Below are positions 6,290 through 14,734 of a stretch of DNA of 41,162 nt, in pieces. The DNA comes from an uncultured Bacteroidaceae bacterium (GTDB taxonomy: Bacteria; Bacteroidota; Bacteroidia; Bacteroidales; Bacteroidaceae), in NCBI GenBank assembly GCA_944320955.1, contig CALUJL010000019.1, positions 1 to 41,162 of the forward strand, written 5' to 3'. Made by a program: the position numbers and the translations under genes. Position 1 is the first letter of the stretch; the number at the start of each line of letters is the position of its first letter. The notes below the pieces were generated by a model, which ran no database searches, had not been told where the DNA came from, and was given only the letters and a program-made list of their open reading frames with translations.

Positions 6290-6739
6290 TTAAAAATAAA
6301 CTTTGCCTAAAGAAGATATATAAACTTCATGCGTACAAGCACGCTTTATTTGCTCTGGTGCGTCATATCCTATTTGAGAAGCATAATAAGTGGTATTATT
6401 CCACATTTGACCATCCCAATATCCACAGACCACAATCTGATTCTTATTCACTCCTGAAATTCCAACTTTTAGCTTAACAGAATAGAATTTTCCTGCATAG
6501 AGGTATATTCCATTGGCTACTTGAACATTTTGCGGACTTACATCCTGCATAAACTTATTAGGGTCAAGTACATCATACTGGATAACGCCATTACTACCAT
6601 TGATACTATCATAAGGCTGCTCCTTTTGCGTTGAAACATCTTTATAGGTAGTGAAGAAATCGTTATAAGATTGGCTATAAGCAACTGTACCAATCAATGC
6701 AAATGCTAAAATAAAAAATGTACGTTTCATAATTTTCAA
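6290..6739 (-). CDS. Exported protein of unknown function
   Basis: 149 residues with a signal peptide ending A-Y-S-Q. Translation could begin at residue 1 or at Met4 (M-K-R-T-F-F). The mature protein is rich in Tyr, Asn and Gln, with G-I-Y-L-Y-A-G-K-F-Y-S-V-K-L-K-V and a C-terminal V-Y-I-S-S-L-G-K-V-Y-F, suggesting a small beta-sheet fold. No family recognised. It is spaced 7-11 bp from both neighbours, consistent with one operon from 7259 down to 5061. Confidence 0.65.
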   Translation of the reverse strand: MKIMKRTFFILAFALIGTVAYSQSYNDFFTTYKDVSTQKEQPYDSINGSNGVIQYDVLDPNKFMQDVSPQNVQVANGIYLYAGKFYSVKLKVGISGVNKNQIVVCGYWDGQMWNNTTYYASQIGYDAPEQIKRACTHEVYISSLGKVYF

Positions 6740-6746
6740 ATATAAG

Positions 6747-7259
6747 TTAGTATAAGGTGAATCCTATGGCATATCCATCAAACACGATATTATATGTTTG
6801 AGGATGTTTTTTATAAGGTGCTATCATTATCTCTGCAGCATAAGTCACACTTGTTGAGCCTTTTTTCCCTTTATGATTAAAGCTACAAAAATATTCTCCA
6901 AACGATTCAACCCATTTGCGTGTAGAATTGGTATGTTCATTTAAGAAGATTTCAATCGTACCATTATAGGTGTACCATTCGTTCTTTTTTCTTCTTCGGT
7001 TCTTTTCTTTCATACTGATATTATCATTATAGCCGTAAATAGTAATTTTGCATCCATATTGAGAGGGATGTCTACTATTGTCGTGAATGACAAAAGAGGA
7101 ATATGTACCTGTCATGGTTAACCCTAAATAAAGATCTTCCCACTTTCCCCAATAACCGTCTACATTGTAATTTGTAGATTTAATTAAAGCCTGCGAAAAA
7201 GCCGAAGTGGCACCCACAATCAAAAAGAAAATAATCAGCCTAATTTTTAAGTTGTTCAT
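6747..7259 (-). CDS. Exported protein of unknown function, first of its operon
   Basis: I place the start at 7259 (M-N-N-L-K-I-R-L-I-I-F-F...), which gives a normal signal peptide ending A-F-S-Q; an in-frame ATG at 7280 would add seven polar residues. The mature part (about 147 residues) contains G-Y-W-G-K-W-E-D-L-Y-L-G and a basic K-E-K-N-R-R-R-K-K-N-E-W patch, then a segment ending D-G-Y-A-I-G-F. No domain recognised. It is the promoter-proximal member of the exported-protein run; the 400 bp upstream hold a large repeat structure rather than a clear TAnnTTTG promoter. Confidence 0.6.
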   Translation of the reverse strand: MNNLKIRLIIFFLIVGATSAFSQALIKSTNYNVDGYWGKWEDLYLGLTMTGTYSSFVIHDNSRHPSQYGCKITIYGYNDNISMKEKNRRRKKNEWYTYNGTIEIFLNEHTNSTRKWVESFGEYFCSFNHKGKKGSTSVTYAAEIMIAPYKKHPQTYNIVFDGYAIGFTLY

Positions 7260-7698
7260 GTTAACATTTACTTGTGCCACTCAATACCCGGAAGAAGCGA
7301 TTCTATTTTTTTGATTCTGCCCATATAAAGAAAAGGTGTGGGTACTTTGGCTTATTATCTTGTTGAGGCTCTCTTATTGGCTAAGAGTTCTGGACTGCCC
7401 TTGACTGTATAATAAGCAAAACCCACACCACGAAATCATATAAGCCACCCGTTAAGGTAGGTATATAATCCTGATGTGGGCGTTCTTGCCTATTATCCAC
7501 AGTCAAGAATTGTCCAGATTCCAACAAGGGATAATTTAGCTAAACGCCCTTTCGTTTTATATGTCCTTTCAGCTTCCTAACTCGTTAGCCCACTGAAATT
7601 GCCACAAAGTTACTCAAAAGTGTTAGCATTGGCAAGAACTTTGCTTATTTTATCAGCAAATTAAGTAATTAAGTAGGTAGAAAATCAATCTCTGCCTT
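7260..7698. repeat. Non-coding stretch with a three-armed inverted repeat (7335-7519)
   Basis: Arm 1 starts GGTGTGGGT at 7335 and runs GGCTTATTAT. Arm 2 (7391-7429) is its reverse: ATAATAAGC then ACCCACACC. Arm 3 (7473-7519) again reads GATGTGGGC then CTATTATCCACAGTCAAG and continues to TTGTCCAGA, matching the reverse complement of arm 2 over about 40 bp. Arm 2 can therefore pair with either arm 1 or arm 3. A smaller hairpin CTCTTA/TAAGAG sits between arms 1 and 2. It lies between an exported-protein operon and a relic tyrosine recombinase, so candidates are recombination sites or a switching RNA leader. No gene is seen in 7281-7698. Confidence 0.55.
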
Positions 7699-8324
7699 TT
7701 AAGGGTGCAAAGTTATTGATTTCTTGCCTATTGAAAGATAGAGACTAAGGCAATCATAGGTATTCAAAAGTTCTTCTTGTCTTAACCCCAAGTATCTTTT
7801 GGTAATGGCAACGGAGCTATGGTTGAAAAGCTCCATAAGCTTTACTAAAGCCAATTCAGAGTTCTCACTATTCATGTTATAGACCTGCCTGCCGAAAGTC
7901 TTTCTAAGAGAATGGCAGCTAAAATTGCCTATCTTCACCCTGTATTTCTTCTTCACCTCTTTAAGAATGATATTGATTCTCTGAACTGTGAAGATAGTCC
8001 CTTTCTGGCTTACGAGAATTGGGGCATTGATTCCTAACGGTTGAATATGCTGGTAACACTCCCTTATATGCTGCTGTAATTGGGGGGTTGAGCCTGATAG
8101 TCCTCTGCTTCCTGTCTTTTTCTCTGTTACAGTAAATTCGGAGGTGTCTAATATCTGCTTCCACCTTAAAGAGAGAATATCAGATATCTCAATCCTGTGA
8201 AGCATCCCAAAGCTATTAAAAGGGAGATTTTATAGTTACCGTCCTTAGCCAATTTCCTGATTAGATTCATTGCGTCAGACCATCTAAGGTAATCCGCTGT
8301 TGTGGTTGAGTATTTGAGCGACAT
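7699..8324 (-). pseudogene. Short tyrosine recombinase, frameshifted
   Basis: The minus strand from 8324 reads M-S-L-K-Y-S-T-T-T-A-D-Y-L-R-W and continues to L-G-C-F-T-G-L-R, where the frame is lost; a second frame resumes with E-I-S-D-I-L-S-L-R-W and runs to 7699. One missing base around 8186-8190 explains this. The joined product would be about 210 residues, catalytic domain only, with Arg I in T-G-L-R, H-S-L-R-K-T-F, F-N-H-S-S-V and the nucleophile Tyr in T-K-R-Y-L-G. Such short recombinases are common in Bacteroidota mobile elements. As written it cannot make a full enzyme unless frameshifting occurs. Confidence 0.75.
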
Positions 8325-8475
8325 GATGTTCTGTTTTATTGGTAAATGAATGTAAGTGAATGTTTATTTTGAGGGAGATTTTCTAACTCATTGATTATCA
8401 AGGCAACATTCACTAATAGAGAAAGTGAGTGTTTATAAAGCAAGGACACCCATAAGGAATGCCCCTGCCGACAAT

Positions 8476-8748
8476 TCATATGAACGGCAAATGCGCATCA
8501 TCCAACACACCACTCTCCACTATCCTTTTACAAAGCTCATGAGAAGCCCTGTTTCTAAGGTCAGTCCTGTAATCATCATCACCCATCTTTTTAATGATAG
8601 AGACAATGGTTTTCATCAATTCCTGCTGCAAAGTCCGGTGAAAGTAACCTGTACTCTCCGCAAACCTTTCAGGATTCCAGCCATAATCATTCATGGCTCT
8701 CTCCAAATCCTTTGCAGCCTTGTATTCACGTGTATTCTGTATGTCCAT
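8476..8748 (-). CDS. Small protein of unknown function
   Basis: I choose Met at 8748 (M-D-I-Q-N-T-R-E-Y-K-A-A-K-D-L-E-R-A-M), giving about 90 residues; an in-frame ATG at 8835 would add a hydrophobic leader that covers the 19-bp repeat and looks untranslated. The protein is helical and charged (F-H-R-T-L-Q-Q-E-L-M-K-T-I-V-S-I-I-K-K-M), with no recognised domain. It lies between the recombinase relic and the DUF3871 gene. The 8325-8475 gap has a small hairpin (AACATTCACT with AGTGAGTGTT at about 8405-8434). Confidence 0.5.
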   Translation of the reverse strand: MDIQNTREYKAAKDLERAMNDYGWNPERFAESTGYFHRTLQQELMKTIVSIIKKMGDDDYRTDLRNRASHELCKRIVESGVLDDAHLPFI

Positions 8749-8784
8749 TTTTATATTGGTTTTTATCTGTTTATATAAGGGTAT

Positions 8785-8803
8785 CAGGAAGAAAAATTGG
8801 ACA
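8785..8803. repeat. 19-bp repeat, copy 2
   Basis: CAGGAAGAAAAATTGGACA, identical to 2897-2915. Here it is 37 bp upstream of the preferred start of the 8476-8748 gene, on the promoter side. Confidence 0.5.
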
Positions 8804-8852
8804 CTCCCCATTAAAGAGGAATGCCCAATTATCAAAGTGAATCAACACACAC

Positions 8853-9881
8853 TCAGCCCAAGAACCAAGCGTATTTCGTGTCTCCATGCAAGGCGTTGTT
8901 GATTCCTACCGCCACTTCCGTTGCGTTCACGGCCCTTTGTAGATAGGTGTCAATATAGCTGCTCTTGTTGGCTTCTGTGAGTAGGTTGTGGAAGTCAAAC
9001 ATGGAAATGGTGTTACCTTTCGCTCCAAAGTTTGGATTGGTGAAGTAGTCACGGCAGACATTGTTTATCTGACTGTCCGTTATCAGCAATCGTGGAACTG
9101 CTTTCTGATAACCATTAGGCAGAGCCTGATATAATCTCATCCTGCCTACAATTTGAGCAAATTGGGTTTCTGTCAGATAAGACTGTGATAAGGTCTGTAT
9201 CAAGTGAATCTCCCTCGCTGGGTTGAAGTTGTAGAACAGTTCAAGGACGGCTTTATAGAGGTCATTCAGGTTCATCACCTCTAAGGACAGCTTCACTCCA
9301 TCCCCTGTAAGGACTTGGTTGGAACAGATGTTCACTCTCCAGCCGATAAAGACAGAGAATTTCTCCACTCCCTTATTAGCCCTGTAAAGGTTCAGGTCAG
9401 AGTAGTTACGGACACCTCCAATGCAAAGATCCAGCTTCTGACCGTTCACTTTCTCATGGATGGTTGGGATGGTGAAAGCAAAAGCCAGTCTTTGGTAGAA
9501 CTGTGTCTTTTCTGATTCCAACAACTCACTTGCTCTTTTACCAAGTGCTGATGGAACACGACCTCGAACAATGTGCGACACACGAATTGCAGGGTCATTG
9601 ATTGTTTCCCCTGAAAACATAGTCTGTGCTGCCTCAAACACAGTGTGGATAAAATCCTGATGGGAGATAGTCAGCTCCTGATTAGCCCAAGTGGGCACTA
9701 CGCATTGGCTGGTCAGTTCCTCGATGGAGATTTCAGAAGTGTTGGCTTCCAAGAAATGCACATTGGATTTGATAGAAACCTTTTCTTCCTCTCTCACTTC
9801 CTCAAAAGGAACGTACTCTGCTTCTTCTGCGAATGATGAATGATTCTGTACCATTGGTACGGATAATAATGTTGCTTCCAT
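8853..9881 (-). CDS. DUF3871 family protein
   Basis: 342 residues. The arrangement R-V-S-H-x-x-x-G-R-V-P-S-A-L followed by L-L-E-S-E-K-T-Q-F-Y-Q-R-L-A-F-A-F-x-I-P, then a G-G-V-R-N-Y-S-D-L-N-L-Y motif, F-x-V-F-I-G-W and a C-terminal F-D-F-H-N-L-L-T-E-A-N-K-S-S-Y-I-D matches what I know of DUF3871, a family confined to Bacteroidota mobile elements with no established biochemical role. The first 70 residues are acidic and variable. No membrane segment or signal peptide, so cytoplasmic. It is near the helicase-like gene, as is common for plasmid- or element-maintenance genes. Confidence 0.75.
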   Translation of the reverse strand: MEATLLSVPMVQNHSSFAEEAEYVPFEEVREEEKVSIKSNVHFLEANTSEISIEELTSQCVVPTWANQELTISHQDFIHTVFEAAQTMFSGETINDPAIRVSHIVRGRVPSALGKRASELLESEKTQFYQRLAFAFTIPTIHEKVNGQKLDLCIGGVRNYSDLNLYRANKGVEKFSVFIGWRVNICSNQVLTGDGVKLSLEVMNLNDLYKAVLELFYNFNPAREIHLIQTLSQSYLTETQFAQIVGRMRLYQALPNGYQKAVPRLLITDSQINNVCRDYFTNPNFGAKGNTISMFDFHNLLTEANKSSYIDTYLQRAVNATEVAVGINNALHGDTKYAWFLG

Positions 9882-10264
9882 AATTGATTGGGATTAAGTG
9901 TTATTGATTCAAGGACAATGACTTTCATTGCCATATAGTTATGGATGTTCATACTGGCTAGGTTATATTTCTCCTGTACATGTTGGATAGGTTTTACCTT
10001 TCCATTCCACTTATGGGGAGGGGTGTTTTTAGGGGTGCAGTCGCTTGTATGTAACACTTCCTGTTTTATATAGATGGGTATAAATTCCTGTTTTGTGCTA
10101 TATGTTGATTTGAAGTTGGAAAGGAGGCTATGTTGCATTATAATTGTGTATAGTTATATAGAGCATTTTTTGACTTCAATTTGCTCAAAAAGAAAAAACT
10201 CCATATTTGACGGATATGGAGTAGTGGTAGAATCTCTAAAAATTTTGCTCTTTATAGCCTCTTG
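9882..10264. other. Gap with no firm gene
   Basis: This stretch contains the upstream region of the DUF3871 gene and, at its far end, the terminator of the helicase-like gene. A minus-strand open frame from 10138 (M-Q-H-S-L-L-S-N-F-K-S-T) continues into the start of the DUF3871 gene in another frame; it has no recognisable domain and I treat it as uncertain. Confidence 0.3.
10186..10222 (-). terminator. Rho-independent terminator of helicase-like gene
   Basis: On the minus strand ACTCCATAT (10222-10214) pairs perfectly with ATATGGAGT (10206-10198) around a 7-nt loop and is followed by TTTTTTC. It lies 43 bp beyond the stop of the 10265-12109 gene. Confidence 0.8.
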
Positions 10265-12109
10265 CTAAAAATCTACCAAATTGAATTTGAAGGCTGTAAG
10301 TTTGTATGAGCCGCCATTTATTGAGCCGCTGTTGACTGTATCATAGTATTGTGTAATTGTTTCTTGTGTTACCTTGCATTTTATGTTATGCTCATCATAA
10401 ATGGCTTGCAATCTGTTCTTGATTTCGTTCTTATTTATATAAACATCCATTTCAAATTCCTCTTTTATGTCTTTCTGCACATCAGGAGAGATTCTAAGAA
10501 TTTCAGCCTGTTCTTTGTCGTATTGCTGAATGGCTTTATCAATCAGACCTTTTTGATATTTGGCATTTTCCATTCCAGCTTTTCCAATTTTCATATAAGC
10601 ATCAATGGTATATTGAGCTTCTGCTTGTTCACCTAAAAACCTGACGTAGTTACTCTTTTCTTCAAAACTGATTCTGCCGTTTTTAAAGTCATCCTGAATC
10701 TTATCCAAGAGTTGCACGAGTATTCTCCTTCTTTCAATCTCTTGTTTGGTGGTATTGAGTTTCCTTATATCATCCTCACCAACACACTCTGTTACATCGT
10801 TTAGAGTGACATTAAAGAATCCTGTATCTATATAGGCTTGATATAAAGATTGTGCTGAAACATAGTAGGACTTGACACGTTCCTCATTATAAAGGTTATC
10901 CACAGAAAACGAGTTGATTTCTCCCCGTTCATCTATCAAATCTTGATATTTCAAACCTTTCATGTCATCAAATATGGCTTCCTGTCGAATGTCGTTTACT
11001 TCATTATCATGCAGTTCTTTAAAGACATTATGATTAGCTATAAACTGATTGATTCTTATATCCAATTCTTCTTTACTTCTAACTTCCATTTTGGGATTGA
11101 TGGTTGAAATATGGGTCAGGGAGTTATAAGTAGCATCATCATCTTTTTTCCACTTCCTGAATCTCCCCTGTATCTGTATGGCTTCTGTGAATGGGTCAAT
11201 CATCGTCCAATTAGCACTATTAAAATCAGTCAGCATGATAATGTCAGGCTTGCATTTCCTAAGCGCAATATCAAGTCCTGAATAGAATCGGCAAGTAAAG
11301 AAGTTGTATTTGGCAAAGGGATATTCTATGTGAGAATGAGCGTTATGTATTCCTCTCTTAGCCAATTTCTCCACACTCTTTTGTGAACAAAATATCTTGT
11401 AATCAACAATGCCAAGATTTTCTATGATTTCATTGATTCCGTCTGTTACATTGAAGAAGATGCAAATATGCTTGCTGTCTTTCATGTCGTCAAGCACTTT
11501 CCTCAATCTCTTATAATAGCTGTTGGTTACTATCAGTTCCAAGTCTTTCTTATAATCATAGTCAGGCACAATCTTTATCTTCTGAAAGTTTTGCCGTTCA
11601 AACTCCTTATGCGACATGGGCAAAGGTGTAGCAGAAACGAAAGCCTTGCCCTCGAATTGAAAGAAGTCATAAATTGGCTGCACTATCTTGCTTCTATAAT
11701 CAATATCCTGTGTGACTTTCTCACATTCATCAAACAGGCAGAAGAAGTCTTTATAGATGTTGATGTTCAACTCTATTGCAGCCTTTCGTATCTTCTTAAA
11801 ACTTTCAGGAGTAGTAAGAATCTTCTTGTATGGAATATCCATTTGCAGGTACTTCTTAATGGCATAAGGGGTACATTTCTCATAAACTGCTTCCAAGTTC
11901 TCATTACCATTCAGCTTGCCAAGTATTACGGGAACATTTGGCTCTATGATAATGGAGTTACGCTTTGAATGTATCTCACTATGGGTTGCCCCTAAACCTG
12001 TCAGGGTCTTGTCAAGAATGGTATTTGTCGGTATCATGTCATAGCCGATTCTTTTTAATGCGTCAAGCAACCATTCTTCTTTTTTAATGATAGCTTCCAC
12101 AATCTTCAT
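10265..12109 (-). CDS. SF2-helicase-like protein with altered Walker A
   Basis: 614 residues with superfamily-2 helicase landmarks: T-G-L-G-A-T-H near residues 37-43 at the Walker A position, D-E-C-E at 127-130 (motif II), S-A-T-P at 159-162 (motif III) and I-Q-G-R-F-R-K near 310 (motif VI). The Walker A lysine is absent: G-x-G-K-T is replaced by G-L-G-A-T. The last 200 residues are helical and charged without a known domain. Probably a cytoplasmic nucleic-acid translocase or initiator-associated ATPase of the element; a replication role is inferred only from its length and neighbours. Followed by a strong terminator and preceded by an inverted repeat. Confidence 0.65.
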   Translation of the reverse strand: MKIVEAIIKKEEWLLDALKRIGYDMIPTNTILDKTLTGLGATHSEIHSKRNSIIIEPNVPVILGKLNGNENLEAVYEKCTPYAIKKYLQMDIPYKKILTTPESFKKIRKAAIELNINIYKDFFCLFDECEKVTQDIDYRSKIVQPIYDFFQFEGKAFVSATPLPMSHKEFERQNFQKIKIVPDYDYKKDLELIVTNSYYKRLRKVLDDMKDSKHICIFFNVTDGINEIIENLGIVDYKIFCSQKSVEKLAKRGIHNAHSHIEYPFAKYNFFTCRFYSGLDIALRKCKPDIIMLTDFNSANWTMIDPFTEAIQIQGRFRKWKKDDDATYNSLTHISTINPKMEVRSKEELDIRINQFIANHNVFKELHDNEVNDIRQEAIFDDMKGLKYQDLIDERGEINSFSVDNLYNEERVKSYYVSAQSLYQAYIDTGFFNVTLNDVTECVGEDDIRKLNTTKQEIERRRILVQLLDKIQDDFKNGRISFEEKSNYVRFLGEQAEAQYTIDAYMKIGKAGMENAKYQKGLIDKAIQQYDKEQAEILRISPDVQKDIKEEFEMDVYINKNEIKNRLQAIYDEHNIKCKVTQETITQYYDTVNSGSINGGSYKLTAFKFNLVDF

Positions 12110-12269
12110 ATTTTGTTATTTGCATTAAAGATGGATTCTACTTGATTTTTTAGAGTAGGTAGAAGATTGGAAAATTTTGCTTTTATATGCCCATTCTCCA
12201 AAATCCTACCTAATCCGATTTTAGAAGTGGAGGGTACTCACCTGTCACATAAGTACCCTTGCTGCCTAC
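12110..12269. promoter_or_regulatory. Structured leader upstream of helicase-like gene
   Basis: TAGGTAG (12156-12162) and ATTTTG (12174-12179) face their complements CAAAAT (12199-12204) and CTACCTA (12206-12212), giving a bulged stem in DNA or RNA. A second hairpin, GGGTACT with AGTACCC, lies near 12233-12259, just past the stop of the 12270-13472 gene. AGTAGGTAGAA also occurs at 7672-7682. The elements could form a leader, a weak terminator or protein-binding sites. Confidence 0.35.
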
Positions 12270-13472
12270 TTATGCGGCTTGTTCTTCATTTTTGGCATTG
12301 TGTTTCTCCATATATCGCTTGCGTAGTGCATAATATATGTCCTCTACTTGATTAAGTGAGATTTCGCAAATGCCTTTCACTTCGACTTCACTTAAAGAGT
12401 TAAGAACATCTATGATTTCATCCATGCCTATTTTCTGTTTTTGTCCCTCTGGGGTATGGTTGGCAAGTTTGGAAACGGCATCAATCACATATCTGCTCTT
12501 AATCGCCTTGCTTGTAAAGCCTTTATCTGTTAGAGTAGTAATAATCTTATCTCCAATGGTAAGGTCGTATTCAGGGAAATTATCTACCACGACACCCAAT
12601 GTTGCGCTGTTCCACACTTTAGATTTCAGGGTCTTGCCTAAGTTGTAGTATTTTGTTACCACGCTAATGTTGGCTTTCAACTCAATAGCCTTTTGGAACA
12701 CCTTGTTAAAGAACTCATGCTGTGTGGCCAATGCCGCATTTCCTGCTTTCTCCAAGCCGTTGAAGCCACGACTTAGCACATTGTTCACTCCCCTGTATAG
12801 GGCAAATTCCTGCAAAGATGCAAACTCTTTGATTCTCACATTTTCAATGGTCAGAGGTTCTTCCTCTTTGATAATGGCGTTGAGATTGTAATCGTGGTAT
12901 GTTGCCCATTGCCAATAACCGTTTGCCGTATCAACAGGTACATAGACATTAGGAGTACCTTTCTCTACTATGTTCCCATTCAAGTCTTTTAATTGAATGT
13001 CAGCCTCATAGAATAGGTTAGCATCTGTTACGAATAAAGGAGCTTTCTCCAATTTTCCATTGGTTATCAACTCTTTGCCCAATTCAATATTGGTTTTGGC
13101 TACTGCCATACTGTAATCAGATGTGGCAATAATGATTTCAGCCTTTTGTTTGGTGATAGTCATTCGCTCTGCCGTTTCATCCGTCACCTGCCAAAACTCC
13201 ACTTGTGTAGTTGGCATTTCCACATTTTTAAGGGCTTCAAGGTACTCTTTTTCAGCCTTTCTCACGTTTGTTTCCGCCGACCTCTTAATGTTGGCTTCCG
13301 CATCCGTATTGTCGACAAGAAATTGTTTCTTTTCAGCCAATTTTTTGCGGGCTTCTTCTACTGCTTGCTGCTTCATAGCTGCATCTACTTGTTCCATATC
13401 TTCATTGTTATTAAAGGGTTTAACTTCGTTTGCATTAGTCACCTGATTATTTACATTCTCAATCTGTGCCAT
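12270..13472 (-). CDS. Cytoplasmic protein of unknown function with coiled-coil N-terminus
   Basis: 400 residues. Residues about 25-85 are Glu/Lys/Ala-rich and strongly helical (E-E-A-R-K-K-L-A-E-K-K-Q-F-L, V-R-K-A-E-K-E-Y-L-E-A-L-K), likely a coiled coil. The middle contains a W-Q-W-A-T-Y-H-D-Y stretch, and the C-terminal third has repeated helix patterns ending in Y-Y-A-L-R-K-R-Y-M-E-K. No signal peptide or enzyme motif. I do not recognise a family. It lies upstream of the helicase-like gene on the same strand; a TACCTTTG promoter element is found at 13570-13577. Confidence 0.65.
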   Translation of the reverse strand: MAQIENVNNQVTNANEVKPFNNNEDMEQVDAAMKQQAVEEARKKLAEKKQFLVDNTDAEANIKRSAETNVRKAEKEYLEALKNVEMPTTQVEFWQVTDETAERMTITKQKAEIIIATSDYSMAVAKTNIELGKELITNGKLEKAPLFVTDANLFYEADIQLKDLNGNIVEKGTPNVYVPVDTANGYWQWATYHDYNLNAIIKEEEPLTIENVRIKEFASLQEFALYRGVNNVLSRGFNGLEKAGNAALATQHEFFNKVFQKAIELKANISVVTKYYNLGKTLKSKVWNSATLGVVVDNFPEYDLTIGDKIITTLTDKGFTSKAIKSRYVIDAVSKLANHTPEGQKQKIGMDEIIDVLNSLSEVEVKGICEISLNQVEDIYYALRKRYMEKHNAKNEEQAA

Positions 13473-13569
13473 AATTTTGTACGCTTGACCTTTACAGCAT
13501 TAGGTTCTAAATGATTATTTGAAGTTGTAACCATTCAGCTTATGTACACTTGGCTTTCTGATTACGTTG

Positions 13570-13577
13570 CAAAGGTA
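13570..13577 (-). promoter_or_regulatory. Putative -7 promoter element of the 12270-13472 gene
   Basis: The minus strand reads TACCTTTG, an exact match to TAnnTTTG, about 100 bp before the start at 13472. The remainder of 13473-13694 is non-coding; a second, weaker CAACTTTG lies at 13667-13674. Confidence 0.5.
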
Positions 13578-13694
13578 CGGCGGCTTTCAGTGAAGTTGTC
13601 AGGAATAAATTTGGTGTGGTTTTTATTCCCCCAATTCTTACTTAGACCACTCGTCCTTTGACGATGCAAAGTTGGGTAAAATAGTAATGGGTTC

Positions 13695-13749
13695 AGGAAT
13701 AAAAAAGCCCCACTATTCTATTCCCCTTTACAGAGAATGGAATAATGGG
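13695..13749 (-). terminator. Rho-independent terminator
   Basis: On the minus strand a stem of about 15 pairs (CCCATTATTC... with ...GAATAGTGGG, one mismatch and one G-U) is followed by GCTTTTTTATT. It lies 28 bp beyond the stop of the 13777-14652 gene. Confidence 0.75.
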
Positions 13750-13776
13750 ACTGTTAAAGAGTTGGATTCTATCTGT

Positions 13777-14652
13777 TTAGATGGAGAACTCAGGATAGAT
13801 GCTGCTTACATTATTAGGATATTCATAGTTCCTGTATTGTTTGAGGTAGGCTTTCAAGGTCTCATTTTCAAGCACAAGCCAACATTTGTTTTGGGAGATT
13901 CTAGTGAAGTAGATTAGCTGGCACACCAAGTCTGTTTCTTTAATGGAATGGTTAGCCCCTTTCTTCCTCTTTTCTCTAACCTGTGGCTGGGTGTTGAAGA
14001 AACGAAGCAATATCCTTGCAAAGAAAGCTATAAAGGGAGATTCCTTTAGCATGATGGATTCATCTGCCTGCTCTCTTTTATGCAAGTTCTTGTAATAATC
14101 TTCATCCACTTCTTTTTGGTAGTTAGCTAACATTTCAGCTATGGCTTTAATGGCTATGGAACTATCCACTACGGTTTTCTGTTTGTCAGCTTTAAAAGTA
14201 AGGGTCATGGGTGCATCCACTGATTTATTGATTGCATCACAAAGCTCTGTCAGTTGCTCAACAGGGGTCAGTTTCATGGTCACACCATTATAAAAAAGGT
14301 TCTCGCAATAATCGAATGTAAAGAGGACAAGTAGCCAAAACTTATCTGCATCCAATTCCAAATCATTTATTAGGTTTTGAATGGTTCTGTTATTGAGGTA
14401 TTCTTTATAGAGGGATTTTGGAGCTATCTTGTTGGAATCGTACCTGTCTTTGAAGATTCTCATGCAAAGTGTAGCTGTCAAAGGGACACAAGATGCGTTT
14501 GCCTTTTCAACTTCCTCTTTCGTGGCTTCTACAAAAGAAACATTAAAAGAATATTTGTACTCACCAAGGTCTGGTAACAGGATTGCTTCTGCAAGACCAA
14601 TGTAGTCCATCAGTTCCATAGCACCCTCGTTCCACTCCAATTTATCTGTCAT
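13777..14652 (-). CDS. Cytoplasmic protein of unknown function
   Basis: 291 residues, mostly helical, no signal peptide. Notable parts are K-F-W-L-L-V-L-F-T-F-D-Y-C-E-N-L-F near residue 105, a basic segment R-E-K-R-K-K-G-A-N-H-S-I-K-E-T-D near 225, and a C-terminal Y-L-K-Q-Y-R-N-Y-E-Y. I recognise no family. It stands alone between two terminators, next to the integrase, and is transcribed in the same direction as the rest of this half of the island. Confidence 0.6.
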   Translation of the reverse strand: MTDKLEWNEGAMELMDYIGLAEAILLPDLGEYKYSFNVSFVEATKEEVEKANASCVPLTATLCMRIFKDRYDSNKIAPKSLYKEYLNNRTIQNLINDLELDADKFWLLVLFTFDYCENLFYNGVTMKLTPVEQLTELCDAINKSVDAPMTLTFKADKQKTVVDSSIAIKAIAEMLANYQKEVDEDYYKNLHKREQADESIMLKESPFIAFFARILLRFFNTQPQVREKRKKGANHSIKETDLVCQLIYFTRISQNKCWLVLENETLKAYLKQYRNYEYPNNVSSIYPEFSI

Positions 14653-14687
14653 AATTCATTTTTTTATAGTTAGATAGTGCAAAATTA

Positions 14688-14727
14688 ACAAGAAAAATCC
14701 CACTCACGATGTTATAAGTGGGATTTC
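14688..14727 (-). terminator. Terminator downstream of integrase
   Basis: AAATCCCACT (14695-14704) pairs perfectly with AGTGGGATTT (14717-14726) around a 12-nt loop; on the minus strand the stem is followed by TTCTTG and T-rich sequence. It may work in both directions. Confidence 0.7.
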
Positions 14728-14734
14728 TTGATAA

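Noticed and set aside
7335-7519. Retron or group II intron RNA
   Set aside because: No reverse-transcriptase gene is nearby and no intron domain V-like hairpin is evident.
13672-13917. Plus-strand frame over the terminator at 13695-13749
   Set aside because: It covers a strong minus-strand terminator and the end of a real gene; no independent support.
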